Shown here: in pieces, positions 28,016 to 38,544 of the stretch
Layout of the letters: the number at the start of each line of letters is the position of its first letter
Numbering within the stretch: the first letter of the stretch is position 1
NCBI GenBank assembly: GCA_900473805.1
Contig: UCMS01000006.1
Span: 124,001-188,000 of the forward strand
Length of the DNA: 64,000 nucleotides
Direction: 5' to 3'
Source: Hyphomicrobiales bacterium
GTDB lineage: Bacteria; Pseudomonadota; Alphaproteobacteria; Rhizobiales; Rhizobiaceae
The notes under the pieces: generated by a model
Told to the model about the DNA's origin: nothing
Databases searched by the model: none
The model's input: the letters and a program-made list of their open reading frames with translations, nothing else
Program-made: the position numbers and the translations under genes

Positions 28016-29086
28016 TCAGCTCTCGGGGAAGCCCCGTGCACGCCATTCGGCCTTGGGCACCGGCTTGCCCACAGACAACGAGAATTTGACCACTTCGGTG
28101 GCATTGTCGTCCACTTCGCAACGGACGCCGATGTTGATCCAGTCGCCATTGACGTCACGAAATGCCGCCAGTTTGACGTCGATGACATTGCCCTCCTTCA
28201 GCCGCAGGATCGGCAGGAGATAGGGGACATAGGCCGGTCGACCGTTGCGCAACTGCTGGCTCAGTTCGGTGCCGCACAACTGGTCTCCGCGCTCTTGACG
28301 GGAGAGCCCCGCCATGGCGGTCGCCGCGGCTTCGTCGCCGGAAAGCGCGGTCGAGAACAGCTTCTTCACTTCGCGGGGAACCAGGGCAGCCTCCTTGATC
28401 GGTTTGGCATTTTCCTCTTCTGCAGCCTGCGCCTCGGCTAGCCTGTCCTGCTGGTCCGTTTCCTGAGTTGCTGCAGGCGGCGCAGGCATGGCCCCGTCCC
28501 CCTGCACGGCCTCATCCCCCGCATCGGGCATCGGTGCTTCCTCAGCAAGTGTCGCCTCCGGCAGATCGATCTCCGGCTGCGGCGCGGTTGCAGCGGCCTC
28601 CTGCTCCGCCTCTTCGAGCTTTGATGCCGCCTCGGCTGTCAGGCCCGCTTCAGCCTCCGTCCCCTTGGAGACCTCCGGTCCCGAATCCTTCTCGGCAAAC
28701 TTCACCACAGGCCGCAGCACCGGGATCGGCGCCTGGCTGGCATCCGGCAAGGTCGGCTGTTCTTCGGCCTCGGCGGCCGCGGGCGGAGGCTCTGGCGGGG
28801 GTGGCGGCTCGGCCTGAGCCTGTTCCTCGGCCGTCTTCTCGGGCTCGGGTTCAGGCGGAGGCTCAGGGGCCGCCGGCTCCGTGGGTTCGGTCTCTTCTGC
28901 CGCCGGCTCCGGAGGCGCGACCAGCGTCACCTCGACGACGGGCTCCTCTGCCGCAGGATCCGATCGGAGAAAGAGCGACAACAGCAGAACGCCCGCCACG
29001 GCTGCATGCAGCAGCAGCGAGACGGCAAGCCCGGCATTCGGGCGCCACCGGCGTTTCAGATTCTTGTCGACCATCGGTTGATCCAT
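28016..29086 (-). CDS. DUF930 protein, TonB-like envelope protein
   Basis: 356 residues. One N-terminal membrane helix (AGLAVSLLLHAAVAGVLLLSLFL, about 18-40), then a long Pro/Glu/Ala-rich linker (about 45-215, with many EPxPEP-type units), and a C-terminal DUF930 domain (about 235-356: VPREVKKLFSTALSGDEAAATAMAGLSRQERGDQLCGTELSQQLR, YVPYLLPILRLKEGNVIDVKLAAFRDVNGDWINIGVRCEVDDNATEVVKFSLSVG). The overall design resembles TonB or TolA: an inner-membrane anchor and extended periplasmic linker. The C-terminal domain has two conserved cysteines. Function unknown; no ExbB/ExbD genes adjoin it. Confidence 0.85.
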   Translation of the reverse strand: MDQPMVDKNLKRRWRPNAGLAVSLLLHAAVAGVLLLSLFLRSDPAAEEPVVEVTLVAPPEPAAEETEPTEPAAPEPPPEPEPEKTAEEQAQAEPPPPPEPPPAAAEAEEQPTLPDASQAPIPVLRPVVKFAEKDSGPEVSKGTEAEAGLTAEAASKLEEAEQEAAATAPQPEIDLPEATLAEEAPMPDAGDEAVQGDGAMPAPPAATQETDQQDRLAEAQAAEEENAKPIKEAALVPREVKKLFSTALSGDEAAATAMAGLSRQERGDQLCGTELSQQLRNGRPAYVPYLLPILRLKEGNVIDVKLAAFRDVNGDWINIGVRCEVDDNATEVVKFSLSVGKPVPKAEWRARGFPES

Positions 29087-29480
29087 ACCGAGGAATACGG
29101 CGAAAAGGGAGGCGATATGTGACCTCCAGCGCGATCAGATCAGAATTACGACAGCAGCACGGCGGATTGTCGCTCTTCGATCCATATCCACACTGCATTG
29201 CGGTCGAAGCCATCCCCAACAGGCGTCCTATGAATGCGAAAAACCTATCGGCAAAATCACGCCCGGGGCACATAACGGCGAGCGCGGCTTGTGGCGCAGC
29301 ACCCCGCCCTCTTGCGCTCCGGCCCGCAATATTCTACCGAAGCTCTGTCGACACGGTTCGGCCGTAAGCGTTTACGTGAGGCAACGCATCCAAACCTGAA
29401 ATCGTCCGCGCCGGGCGTATTCTCAAAGGTTCGAGATGTGCTATCCGCCTTCGACGATTTCTTTTCCGAAAGAACACGAT
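29087..29480. other. 394-bp interval between DUF930 and DUF2798 genes
   Basis: No gene seen. It holds the divergent promoters of both neighbours. A short perfect dyad CGTAA - GCGT - TTACG (29363-29376) lies about 105 bases upstream of the DUF2798 start and may be an operator. The interval also contains ATG-initiated frames that overlap neighbours without ribosome sites. Confidence 0.4.
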
Positions 29481-29720
29481 ATGCAGCTTACGCGCTTTCC
29501 GGCCCGCTATGCGGGCATCCTCATGCCATTCATCCTGTCGATCATCATGACCATGGTGGTCTCTGCCGTCGCAACCGTGAAGAACCTCGGCATGGGCCCG
29601 CACTTCGTCTCGGACTGGCTGTCCGCCTGGGCCATGTCCTGGGTCATCGCTTTCCCGACGCTCCTGATGGCCCTTCCCATCACACGTCGTCTGGTCCGGC
29701 TCCTGGTCCAACCTGCATAA
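29481..29720 (+). CDS. DUF2798 small membrane protein
   Basis: 79 residues with two membrane helices (YAGILMPFILSIIMTMVVSAVATV and WLSAWAMSWVIAFPTLLMALPI). The layout RFPARYAGILMPFILS...GMGPHFVSDWLSAWAMSWVIAFPT...PITRRLVRLLV is the DUF2798 family pattern. Start placed at MQLTRFPARY (29481, GAAAGAA upstream). Role unknown. Confidence 0.85.
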   Translation: MQLTRFPARYAGILMPFILSIIMTMVVSAVATVKNLGMGPHFVSDWLSAWAMSWVIAFPTLLMALPITRRLVRLLVQPA

Positions 29721-29723
29721 AGC

Positions 29724-29752
29724 GAAAAGGCCGGAGCGTTTCCGCTCCGGCC
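29724..29752 (-). terminator. Terminator of rpoD
   Basis: Perfect 10-bp stem GGCCGGAGCG / CGCTCCGGCC with a 4-base loop. Read on the minus strand it is followed by TTTTCGC. It lies 27 bases after the rpoD stop codon. The plus-strand side lacks a T run, so it mainly serves rpoD. Confidence 0.8.
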
Positions 29753-29779
29753 CTCAAGAGCATCGTTCGTGCAAAAGCC

Positions 29780-31843
<2,064 letters not shown>

Positions 31844-32246
31844 CTATCTCGTCGCTTTCCCTGACGTCTGATCATGCTGCGAACCGCCGGACGGATGGGA
31901 GAGCCGGCCACTCACCCGGGCGTATCGCTTGTCACTGACCTAACGGAGTGTTGCTTAATTCCTGATTAACTATGGGCATTGCGGTCGCAGCGCCGAACCT
32001 TCGATTGTCTGCATGACCTGTCATCATACCAGAGATCCGTCAGAACCCACGTCACCCTTGTGTGCTTGGATTGGTGATTCCCACAATTTTTCCTGGCGTC
32101 AAGCTCTTCTGCAGCACAGACGAAGAAAATCAACAAAACAAGCCGTCATACGGCGTCTTTATCACCGATCTTCGCAGATGTAGGACACAAGTCCCCGGAA
32201 ACAAGGGGCGCTGCCGCTCCCCGCCGGAGATTCTGCAGCGTCTCGT
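31844..32246. other. 403-bp interval upstream of rpoD
   Basis: Leader and promoter region of rpoD on the minus strand. A TTGACG hexamer (32102-32097, minus) could be a -35 element with a poor -10 (AATCAC) 17 bases on; this is weak. It also contains the likely terminator of the upstream cyclase gene. Plus-strand frames here look non-coding. Confidence 0.4.
32125..32154 (-). terminator. Probable terminator of cyclase gene
   Basis: On the minus strand GCCGT - ATG - ACGGC is followed by TTGTTTTGTTGATTTTC. The stem is only 5 bp, but the T-rich tail is long. It lies about 92 bases after the cyclase stop and would insulate rpoD from cyclase transcription. Confidence 0.45.
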
Positions 32247-33551
32247 TCATTCCCGCTCCGTCCTGCGCGCACCCGTAAGAAACCACACCCGCATCGGCCC
32301 TTTTCCCTTCACATCGATTTCCCCGCGAAGTTCAAATTGGAAGCGGTCGTCGAGCCGTGACTTGAGACAGTCGGCAACCTGGATACGCCCGGCCACACCG
32401 TGCGACTCCATGTGAGCGGCCGTGTTCACGGTATCGCCCCAGACATCGTAGAGCAGCTTGTTCGGACCGATCACGCCGGCCACCACCGGACCGGTGTCGA
32501 GACCGATCCGCACATCGACGCGCTCGCCCACCTCCTCGGAAATCCGGCGGCAACACTCCAGCATGTCGAGCGCCATCAGAGCGACCGCCGCCTCATGGTC
32601 GACCATCGGCTCCGGCAGGCCACCCGCTACCATATATGCGTCCCCGATCGTCTTAATCTTCTCAAGGCCGTAGGCACCCGCGAGCGAATCGAACCGTGTG
32701 AAAACCCGACTGAGGAAAGCGACGACCTGATGGGGATCCCAACGGGCAGCGCGCGGCGTGAAGTCGACGAGATCGGCAAACAAGATGGTCGCCGATGCCA
32801 CTTGGTCAGCCACGACCAAGGTCTCGTGATCCCGCAGCCTGAGCGCCACGCTCGGCGGCAATATGTTCTGCAGAAGGCGCTCGGAAAAGGCATGTTCCGC
32901 CTCGAGCGCGATCTCTGCCTGTGATGCCTCCTTGAAGGCGAAGAAGGACGTCGTGAAGATGAGCAGGAAGGCGAGCGGCACCGTCAGGTGATACAGCAAT
33001 TGCAGAAAAGTTTGGTCAACCTCGATGAAGCTTACCGGCGCGATGAAGAACAGCTCAGTCACCATGAAGGCTGCGAGCGCCGTCAGTGTCACGCATGCAG
33101 AGAGCAGGAGCCGTTCGGACCCGAAAACCAACATCGAGGCGGCGGCACCCGGAAGAAAGTAGAAATGCAGACCTGAGTCCCGACCGAAGAACCAGCAATA
33201 GCCGAGCCCGAAGGCAAGCCACAGGAGACAGAGATAGCCTGCCCCGACGGTCGAACCAAAGCGGTGAAAAAGAGGCGTCAGTGCGTAGAGCACGATCTGC
33301 GGCGAAAAGGCCAGAATAGCCGGCATCAGCCCGACCGGATCGTATGCCGCGTAGAGGAGGATATAAGGAATGGTCATCAGGCTGACCATGGCGGAGATGA
33401 TGTTGGTGACGGCAAGGCGCCGCCGGATCCTCGGCGGATAACCCGCCGTGCCGATCCGCGCCACCCACCACACGGCATTGGGAAGACGCCAGGTGGATCG
33501 GCGTCTGAGCCCTTCCTGAGCAATCACGTACTTTACATCGTCCGGCGACAC
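32247..33551 (-). CDS. Membrane class III adenylate/guanylate cyclase, His at Arg position
   Basis: 434 residues. The N-terminal half (about 45-205) has six hydrophobic helices, and the C-terminal half (about 250-420) is a class III nucleotide cyclase domain. Visible: metal Asp260 (ILFADLVDFT), substrate Lys300 and metal Asp304 (EKIKTIGDAYMV), Asp369 (YDVWGD) and Asn376 (DTVNTAAHMES). The transition-state Arg expected four residues after Asn376 is His380 (codon CAC), which may lower or alter activity. Lys/Asp at the specificity positions point to ATP. It lies between dnaG and rpoD, 65 bases after dnaG. Its signal input is not identifiable from the membrane part. Confidence 0.9.
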   Translation of the reverse strand: MSPDDVKYVIAQEGLRRRSTWRLPNAVWWVARIGTAGYPPRIRRRLAVTNIISAMVSLMTIPYILLYAAYDPVGLMPAILAFSPQIVLYALTPLFHRFGSTVGAGYLCLLWLAFGLGYCWFFGRDSGLHFYFLPGAAASMLVFGSERLLLSACVTLTALAAFMVTELFFIAPVSFIEVDQTFLQLLYHLTVPLAFLLIFTTSFFAFKEASQAEIALEAEHAFSERLLQNILPPSVALRLRDHETLVVADQVASATILFADLVDFTPRAARWDPHQVVAFLSRVFTRFDSLAGAYGLEKIKTIGDAYMVAGGLPEPMVDHEAAVALMALDMLECCRRISEEVGERVDVRIGLDTGPVVAGVIGPNKLLYDVWGDTVNTAAHMESHGVAGRIQVADCLKSRLDDRFQFELRGEIDVKGKGPMRVWFLTGARRTERE

Positions 33552-33616
33552 GCTTCCCCCTGCTCGACGCCCAGCGGCCTCATCACTCGTTCCGCCACCA
33601 TCAAGAGCACAGCCCC

Positions 33617-35608
33617 CTAATGGTGGCCGGTCGCTGCTCCTTTAACGCGGCCGGACATCACACCGAAACCGTCGATGATCGCCTCCTGATTCTCCATCCG
33701 CGCCACCTCCGACTGCACCTCGTGCAGCGCGCTGATCAACTGGTCGATACGCTCGGCATCGTCGGCTTCCGTCGCCTCTGCCACCTCGCGCTCCAGCTCC
33801 TTGCGTTGACGCTTCAGCGCTCGCGCCCGTTTGTACAACGACAATGCCTGGCGATACCCCTCGCGGGCATCCTCGGCTGCGGCGATTTCCGTCGCAGTCC
33901 ACAACCGCGCATTTCGGATCTGCTGATCGAGCGCTCGTAACAGCGCGCCGTGACCGTGGATTTCCAGCTTCCCGACCAACACGTCCCGATTAAGACCGTG
34001 GTCGACTTCCGCCACCGCCGTCAGCAAGGACGACCAGAGCTTTTGCAGGGCAACGTTCTCGAACTCGATCGCGGCGATTTCATCATATTCGTCTTCCAAC
34101 AGATTGGGATGGTTGACGATTGTAAGAGCCAGAACACTCTCGCGCAGCGTTGGCTGCTCCTGATGGCCGCGCACCAGACCCGAACGCGCCAGCCGGTCTG
34201 AAATCGCTCCCCGACCGGCAGCCACCGGGCCGGGCGCGCGCCCGCCAAAACGCCCCTGGCCGCCCTGGCCCCGACCATTGCTCTGATAGCCACGCTCCGC
34301 CCGCTGCGGTTGGCTACCCTGGAAAAACGCATAGAGCCGATCACGAATGTCCTGCTGGTAGTGACGGCGCACATTTTCGTCGGCGATGCCCGCGACCACT
34401 TGTTTCAGCTTCGCTTCGAGCTCGGCACGCTTCTCAGGCGTATCGAAGACCCCGCTTCCCACTTCCCGCGTCCAGACCATGGCCGCAAGCGGCTGCGCTT
34501 CCGCCATCACCCGGTCGAAAGGCGCACGCCCGTCATGCTTGACGAGATCATCAGGGTCCTTGCCGTCTGGCAGCATGGCAAACCGAACCGACTGCCCCGG
34601 CTTCAGATGCGGAAGCGCGATATCAACAGCGCGAAAGGCGGCGCGCTGCCCTGCCCCGTCACCATCGAAGCACAAGACCGGGACCGGCGTCGTCTTCCAC
34701 ATCAGCTGCAGCTGGTTCTCGGTCAGCGCCGTTCCAAGCGGAGCAACGGCATTTTCGATCCCCGCCTGGTGAAGCGCGATCACATCCATGTAGCCTTCGA
34801 CGGCGATCAGCGTATCGGCGCCATCTGCCCCCTGCAACGCGCGGCGCGCCCGGGAAAAATTGTAGAGCACATTGCCCTTGTGGAAAAGCTCGGTCTCGTT
34901 GGAATTCAGATACTTCGCCATCGCATCCGGGGACATGGCACGCCCACCGAAGGCGATCACCTTGTCGCGCGACGACAGGATCGGAAACATGATCCGGTCG
35001 CGAAAACGGTCGTAGGAAACAGGGATGTCCGGTCCATGCACCACGAGCCCACAGGCCTCGATCTGATCTTTGGGGACGCCTTTGGCCGCGAGATGCTCCT
35101 TGAGGGCATTGCGGCTCTCCGGCGCGTAACCCAGCCGGAAAGTCTCGATCGTGCGACCGGTCAGCCCACGTTCGCGCAGATATGCGCGCGCCCGCGCACC
35201 GCTCGCCGTCTGCAACTGGTCCTGAAAGAACTGCGTCGCCATCTCCATGACGTCCTGCAGCGTGGTCCGTTCCCGTTCGCGTCGCTCAGCCTGGGGATCG
35301 GGTTGGGGCATGGCGATGCCCGCCATATCCGCCACCTGCTGCACCGCCTCGACGAAGCTCAACCCCTCGAGATCCGTCAAAAAGCGGAAATGGTCCCCGG
35401 AAACGCCGCAACCGAAGCAGTGATATCGCCCCTTGCGATCCTCGCAATGGAAGCTCGGGCTCTTCTCACCATGGAATGGGCAGCAGGCCCAGTAATCCTG
35501 TCGGGAGACGTTGGTCTTCTTTCGATCCCAGGTCACACGGCGGCCGACCACGGCCGAAATCGGCACGCGGTCACGGATCTCGTCGAGGAAGTCGTTGGAA
35601 AAACGCAT
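33617..35608 (-). CDS. dnaG: DNA primase
   Basis: 663 residues. N-terminal zinc-binding domain CCPFHGEKSPSFHCEDRKGRYHCFGCGVSGD (about 40-70), RNA-polymerase core with TOPRIM (FGGRAMSPDAMAKYLNSNETELFHKGNVLYNF; VEGYMDVIALHQAGIENAVAPLGTALTENQ; VLCFDGDGAGQRAAFRAVD), and a C-terminal helicase-interaction domain (about 480-663) linked by a Gly/Arg-rich stretch (SNGRGQGGQGRFGGRAPG). It makes RNA primers for replication. All motifs intact. Confidence 0.98.
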   Translation of the reverse strand: MRFSNDFLDEIRDRVPISAVVGRRVTWDRKKTNVSRQDYWACCPFHGEKSPSFHCEDRKGRYHCFGCGVSGDHFRFLTDLEGLSFVEAVQQVADMAGIAMPQPDPQAERRERERTTLQDVMEMATQFFQDQLQTASGARARAYLRERGLTGRTIETFRLGYAPESRNALKEHLAAKGVPKDQIEACGLVVHGPDIPVSYDRFRDRIMFPILSSRDKVIAFGGRAMSPDAMAKYLNSNETELFHKGNVLYNFSRARRALQGADGADTLIAVEGYMDVIALHQAGIENAVAPLGTALTENQLQLMWKTTPVPVLCFDGDGAGQRAAFRAVDIALPHLKPGQSVRFAMLPDGKDPDDLVKHDGRAPFDRVMAEAQPLAAMVWTREVGSGVFDTPEKRAELEAKLKQVVAGIADENVRRHYQQDIRDRLYAFFQGSQPQRAERGYQSNGRGQGGQGRFGGRAPGPVAAGRGAISDRLARSGLVRGHQEQPTLRESVLALTIVNHPNLLEDEYDEIAAIEFENVALQKLWSSLLTAVAEVDHGLNRDVLVGKLEIHGHGALLRALDQQIRNARLWTATEIAAAEDAREGYRQALSLYKRARALKRQRKELEREVAEATEADDAERIDQLISALHEVQSEVARMENQEAIIDGFGVMSGRVKGAATGHH

Positions 35609-35711
35609 CGGTCACCTGAATTCTGATCTTCATATAGGCAGGGACGGACGACGACGCCAAGGCTTTCGCGCGAGATGCCCGCTATTCACAGCCGTTGATC
35701 TGAATGACGTT

Positions 35712-35721
35712 TGTATATACA
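35712..35721. promoter_or_regulatory. Palindrome upstream of brnTA
   Basis: TGTATATACA is a perfect 10-bp palindrome 33 bases upstream of the brnT start, overlapping where a promoter -10 would lie. BrnTA operons are autoregulated by BrnA bound to its own promoter, so this is the best candidate operator. Inferred. Confidence 0.45.
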
Positions 35722-35753
35722 TTGGATAGGGTCAGTTTTACGGACCATGGGCG

Positions 35754-36056
35754 ATGCGCAATTTGGACGACATCCCTCAAGATGAATGGGTCTTCGAATG
35801 GGACGAAGCCAAGCGGTTGATAAATCGTCAAAAGCATAAAATTGACTTCGACGATGTCATCCTGGCGCTGACAGAGCCGAGGCTAGAGACATCAACCGTC
35901 AAGAACGGTGAACCGAGGATCATTGCCACATGTCCGGAAAACGGACGGCTGATATCCGTCGTCTACACAATGAGAGGAAACGCCTGCCGGATCATTTCCG
36001 CCCGCGTTGCTAGGAAGAATGAGCGAAGAGAATATTACGCGCACTACCCTTGCTGA
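35754..36056 (+). CDS. brnT: BrnT-family ribonuclease toxin
   Basis: 100 residues. FEWDEAKRLINRQKHKIDFDDVILALTEPRL is the BrnT start (WDExKxxxNxxKHxIxFxxA). NGEPRIIATCPENGRLISVVYTMRGNACRIISARVARKNERREYYA matches the RelE-like end, with the C-terminal SAR.ARKNERREY residues conserved. BrnT toxins cleave mRNA and are neutralised by BrnA. The antitoxin gene overlaps it by 38 bases. Located between dnaG and yqeY, and transcribed in the opposite direction. Confidence 0.92.
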   Translation: MRNLDDIPQDEWVFEWDEAKRLINRQKHKIDFDDVILALTEPRLETSTVKNGEPRIIATCPENGRLISVVYTMRGNACRIISARVARKNERREYYAHYPC

Positions 36057-36351
36057 ACTTTTGGAACGGCGCACTCGGGGAGAGAAAAGCCAAACCGACT
36101 GGGCGCGCGTCGATGCCATGACCGACGAAGACATCGAGCGCGCCATGCGCGACGATCCCGACTGGCAGGACTTCATGGACATCGACTGGTCCAAGGCCAA
36201 GATGGTCATCCCCGACAGGAAGAAGGCGATCTCGATCCGGCTTGACCCCGATATCGTCGATTTCTTCCAGGCGACCGGCAAGGGATATCAGACCCGGATC
36301 AACGCGGTCCTGCGCCATTTCGTCGATGAGCAAAAGCGGTTGAAGGGCTGA
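36019..36351 (+). CDS. brnA: BrnA-family antitoxin
   Basis: 110 residues from MSEENITRTTLAELLERR (start at 36019 with TAGGAAG upstream). N-terminal toxin-binding region with DWARVDAMTDEDIERAMRDDPDW, and C-terminal ribbon-helix-helix DNA-binding part KKAISIRLDPDIVDFFQATGKGYQTRINAVLRHFVDEQKR. Partner of BrnT and probable autorepressor. The 38-base overlap indicates coupled translation. Confidence 0.92.
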   Translation: MSEENITRTTLAELLERRTRGEKSQTDWARVDAMTDEDIERAMRDDPDWQDFMDIDWSKAKMVIPDRKKAISIRLDPDIVDFFQATGKGYQTRINAVLRHFVDEQKRLKG

Positions 36352-36356
36352 AAACG

Positions 36357-36380
36357 CAAAGCGCCGCCCGAAGGCGGCGC
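36357..36380 (-). terminator. Terminator of yqeY
   Basis: Perfect 8-bp stem GCGCCGCC / GGCGGCGC with loop of 4 bases. Read on the minus strand it is followed by TTTGCGTTTTCA. It lies 27 bases after the yqeY stop and just after the brnA stop on the other strand, so it also separates the converging units. Confidence 0.7.
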
Positions 36381-36407
36381 CAAGAGAGCGTCAGCGCGGC
36401 GTGAAGC

Positions 36408-36860
36408 CTATTTCAACAGGTCCTTGACGACGCCGGAGGCCTTGGCAAAGTCCATCTGGCCAGCATAGCGCTCCTTCAGGGCACCGATGCATTTTCCCAT
36501 GTCGCGCAAACCTTGCGCGCCGGTTTCGGCAATCACGGCCTGGCACAGTTCCCGCACCTTCTCCTCCGGGATCTGCTCCGGCATGAAGGACTTGATGATC
36601 TCGATTTCCTCGAGTTCCTGCGCAGCAAGCTCTGGACGATTGTTGTCCGCGTAAATCTTGGCAGACTCGTCGCGCTGCTTGATCATCTTCATCAGGATCT
36701 GCATGATTTCGTCGTCGGTCACCGGATCCTTGCCGGCGCCGCGATGGGCGATATCGCGGTCCTTGATCGCCGTTTGGATCAGACGCACGGTCGAGGTCCG
36801 GCGCACATCCTTGGCCTTCAAAGACTCTTTCAGCGTATTGGCGAGTACATCGCGTAGCAT
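36408..36860 (-). CDS. yqeY: GatB/YqeY domain protein
   Basis: 150 residues from MLRDVLANTLKESLKAKDVRRTSTVRLIQTAIKDRDIAHRG. IMQILMKMIKQRDESAKIYADNNRPELAAQELEEIEIIKSFMPEQIPEEKV and GLRDMGKCIGALKERYAGQMDFAKASGVVKDLL complete the YqeY family. It resembles the tail domain of GatB that contacts tRNA, but as a free-standing protein its role is not defined. The minus-strand frame continues far upstream opposite carA, but that part is antisense noise. Order yqeY-dnaG-rpoD is typical of alphaproteobacteria. Confidence 0.95.
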   Translation of the reverse strand: MLRDVLANTLKESLKAKDVRRTSTVRLIQTAIKDRDIAHRGAGKDPVTDDEIMQILMKMIKQRDESAKIYADNNRPELAAQELEEIEIIKSFMPEQIPEEKVRELCQAVIAETGAQGLRDMGKCIGALKERYAGQMDFAKASGVVKDLLK

Positions 36861-37178
36861 TGTTTTCTCCGCGGAAAAGCCAGAGCGGACGGGCGGAAAT
36901 TGTGGCTTTTCCTTGTTCGTTGTTGCCTTCTCATATCCAGACAGTTTCCGCAGTGCAAACGAATTGCACAAACCATTGAAATGGCTTGGGAGAAATCCGC
37001 GCGCCTCGAAACTGACGAATTGACCTTGTCGATCGATCCGTCTATTGCTCGGCACCTGCACGCAAATTGTCATCAGGGCTGAAATCGCGCGTCCTCGCGC
37101 GCCCTTGATCTGCAACATAAATGGTCCTGCGACGCCGCCCCGACAAGGGGCAGGCACGCGGGCGAACAAGGAACGACC
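36861..37178. promoter_or_regulatory. Divergent promoter region yqeY / carA, 318 bp
   Basis: No gene seen. A sigma-70-like promoter for carA is visible: TTGACC (37020-37025), 17-base spacer, TATTGC (37043-37048). The carA start at 37179 has an AAGGAAC ribosome site. The leader between them contains GCGCG - TCCT - CGCGC (about 37088-37101), a GC-rich hairpin within the transcript that could affect translation or elongation. Assignment of the promoter is tentative. Confidence 0.4.
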
Positions 37179-38384
37179 ATGACCGCGACAGCTCCCTGGA
37201 CAACCCGCAAGCCGACCGCCCTCCTCGTTCTCGCCGACGGTACGGTCATCGAAGGCCACGGCATCGGCGCAACCGGCAAGGTTCAGGCGGAAGTCTGCTT
37301 CAACACGGCACTCACTGGTTACGAGGAAATCCTGACAGATCCTTCGTATCTCGGCCAGATCGTCACCTTCACCTTCCCGCATATCGGCAATGTCGGCACC
37401 AATGACGAAGACATTGAAGATCTGACGCCGGCGGCCCGCCACGGCGCGGTCGGCACCATCTTCAAGGCCGATATCACCGAGCCCTCGAACTACCGCGCCG
37501 CGTCCCACCTCGACGCCTGGCTGAAGAGCCGTGGCGTGATCGGCCTCTCCGGCGTCGACACGCGTGCGCTCACCGCCTGGATCCGGGAAAACGGCGCGCC
37601 GAATGCTGTCATCGCTCATGACCCCAACGGCAATTTTGACATCGAAGCTTTGAAGGCCGAAGCCAAGGCCTGGAGCGGTCTGGAAGGCCTCGACCTCGCA
37701 AAGGTCGCCTCCTCCGGTCAGTCCTCTGTCTGGAATGAAAAGGACTGGAGCTGGACCGAGGGCCACACGACGCTCGGCGCCGATGATGCCAAGTATCACA
37801 TCGTCTGCGTCGACTTCGGCGTGAAGCGCAACATCCTGCGCCTCTTCGCCGGTCTCGACTGCAAGGTGACCGTCGTTCCCGCCACCACATCTGCCGAGGA
37901 TATCCTGGCGCTCAACCCGGATGGCGTCTTCCTGTCGAACGGCCCCGGCGACCCGGCCGCGACCGGCGAATATGCCGTACCCGCCATCCAGAACCTGATC
38001 AAGTCGGAAAAGCCGCTCTTCGGCATCTGCCTCGGTCACCAGATGCTGGGCTTGGCGCTCGGCGGCAAGACCGAGAAGATGCATCAGGGCCATCATGGCG
38101 CTAACCATCCGGTCAAGGACTTCACCACCGGCAAGGTCGAGATCGTCTCGATGAACCACGGCTTCGCGGTCGATTCGAAGTCGCTGCCGGAAAATGTTGA
38201 AGAGACTCACGTTTCGCTGTTCGACGGCACCAATTGTGGTCTCCGCCTCAAGGGCAAGCCGGTGTTCTCCGTCCAGCATCACCCGGAAGCCTCGCCCGGC
38301 CCGCAGGACAGCCACTACCTCTTCCGCCGCTTCATCAACATGGTGCGCGAAACGAAGGGCGAACCGGCACTCGCCGAACGCTGA
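37179..38384 (+). CDS. carA: Carbamoyl phosphate synthase small (glutaminase) subunit
   Basis: 401 residues. N-terminal small-subunit domain (LLVLADGTVIEGHGIGATGKVQAEVCFNTALTGYEEILTDPSYLGQIVTFTFPHIGNVGTNDED) and C-terminal class I glutamine amidotransferase with nucleophile Cys in LFGICLGHQMLGLALGG and His/Glu in VFSVQHHPEASPGPQD. Supplies ammonia from glutamine to CarB for arginine and pyrimidine synthesis. carB lies 13.4 kb downstream instead of next to it, as commonly found in rhizobia. Confidence 0.98.
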   Translation: MTATAPWTTRKPTALLVLADGTVIEGHGIGATGKVQAEVCFNTALTGYEEILTDPSYLGQIVTFTFPHIGNVGTNDEDIEDLTPAARHGAVGTIFKADITEPSNYRAASHLDAWLKSRGVIGLSGVDTRALTAWIRENGAPNAVIAHDPNGNFDIEALKAEAKAWSGLEGLDLAKVASSGQSSVWNEKDWSWTEGHTTLGADDAKYHIVCVDFGVKRNILRLFAGLDCKVTVVPATTSAEDILALNPDGVFLSNGPGDPAATGEYAVPAIQNLIKSEKPLFGICLGHQMLGLALGGKTEKMHQGHHGANHPVKDFTTGKVEIVSMNHGFAVDSKSLPENVEETHVSLFDGTNCGLRLKGKPVFSVQHHPEASPGPQDSHYLFRRFINMVRETKGEPALAER

Positions 38385-38504
38385 GAAGTCGGAATGCCGG
38401 CGACTTCGTGTAAGCCGGCCCCCGCAGGATAACTGCGACTGCATACTCCGGCATGAAGAATGCGGGACCCGGCGGCTCCAGAGACAATCAACATCAAGCC
38501 AACC

Positions 38505-38535
38505 AAGGGCGCGCCGTCTGACGCGCCCTTGTTTC
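38505..38535 (+). terminator. Terminator of carA
   Basis: 9-bp stem AAGGGCGCG / CGCGCCCTT with an 8-base loop, followed by GTTTC on the plus strand. It lies 121 bases downstream of the carA stop and 10 bases before the end of the converging chemoreceptor gene. Confidence 0.7.
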
Positions 38536-38544
38536 ATTTCAGGA

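Noticed and set aside
32062..32415. 117-codon plus-strand frame at the rpoD/cyclase boundary
   Set aside because: It overlaps the cyclase end, lacks a ribosome site and has no domain.
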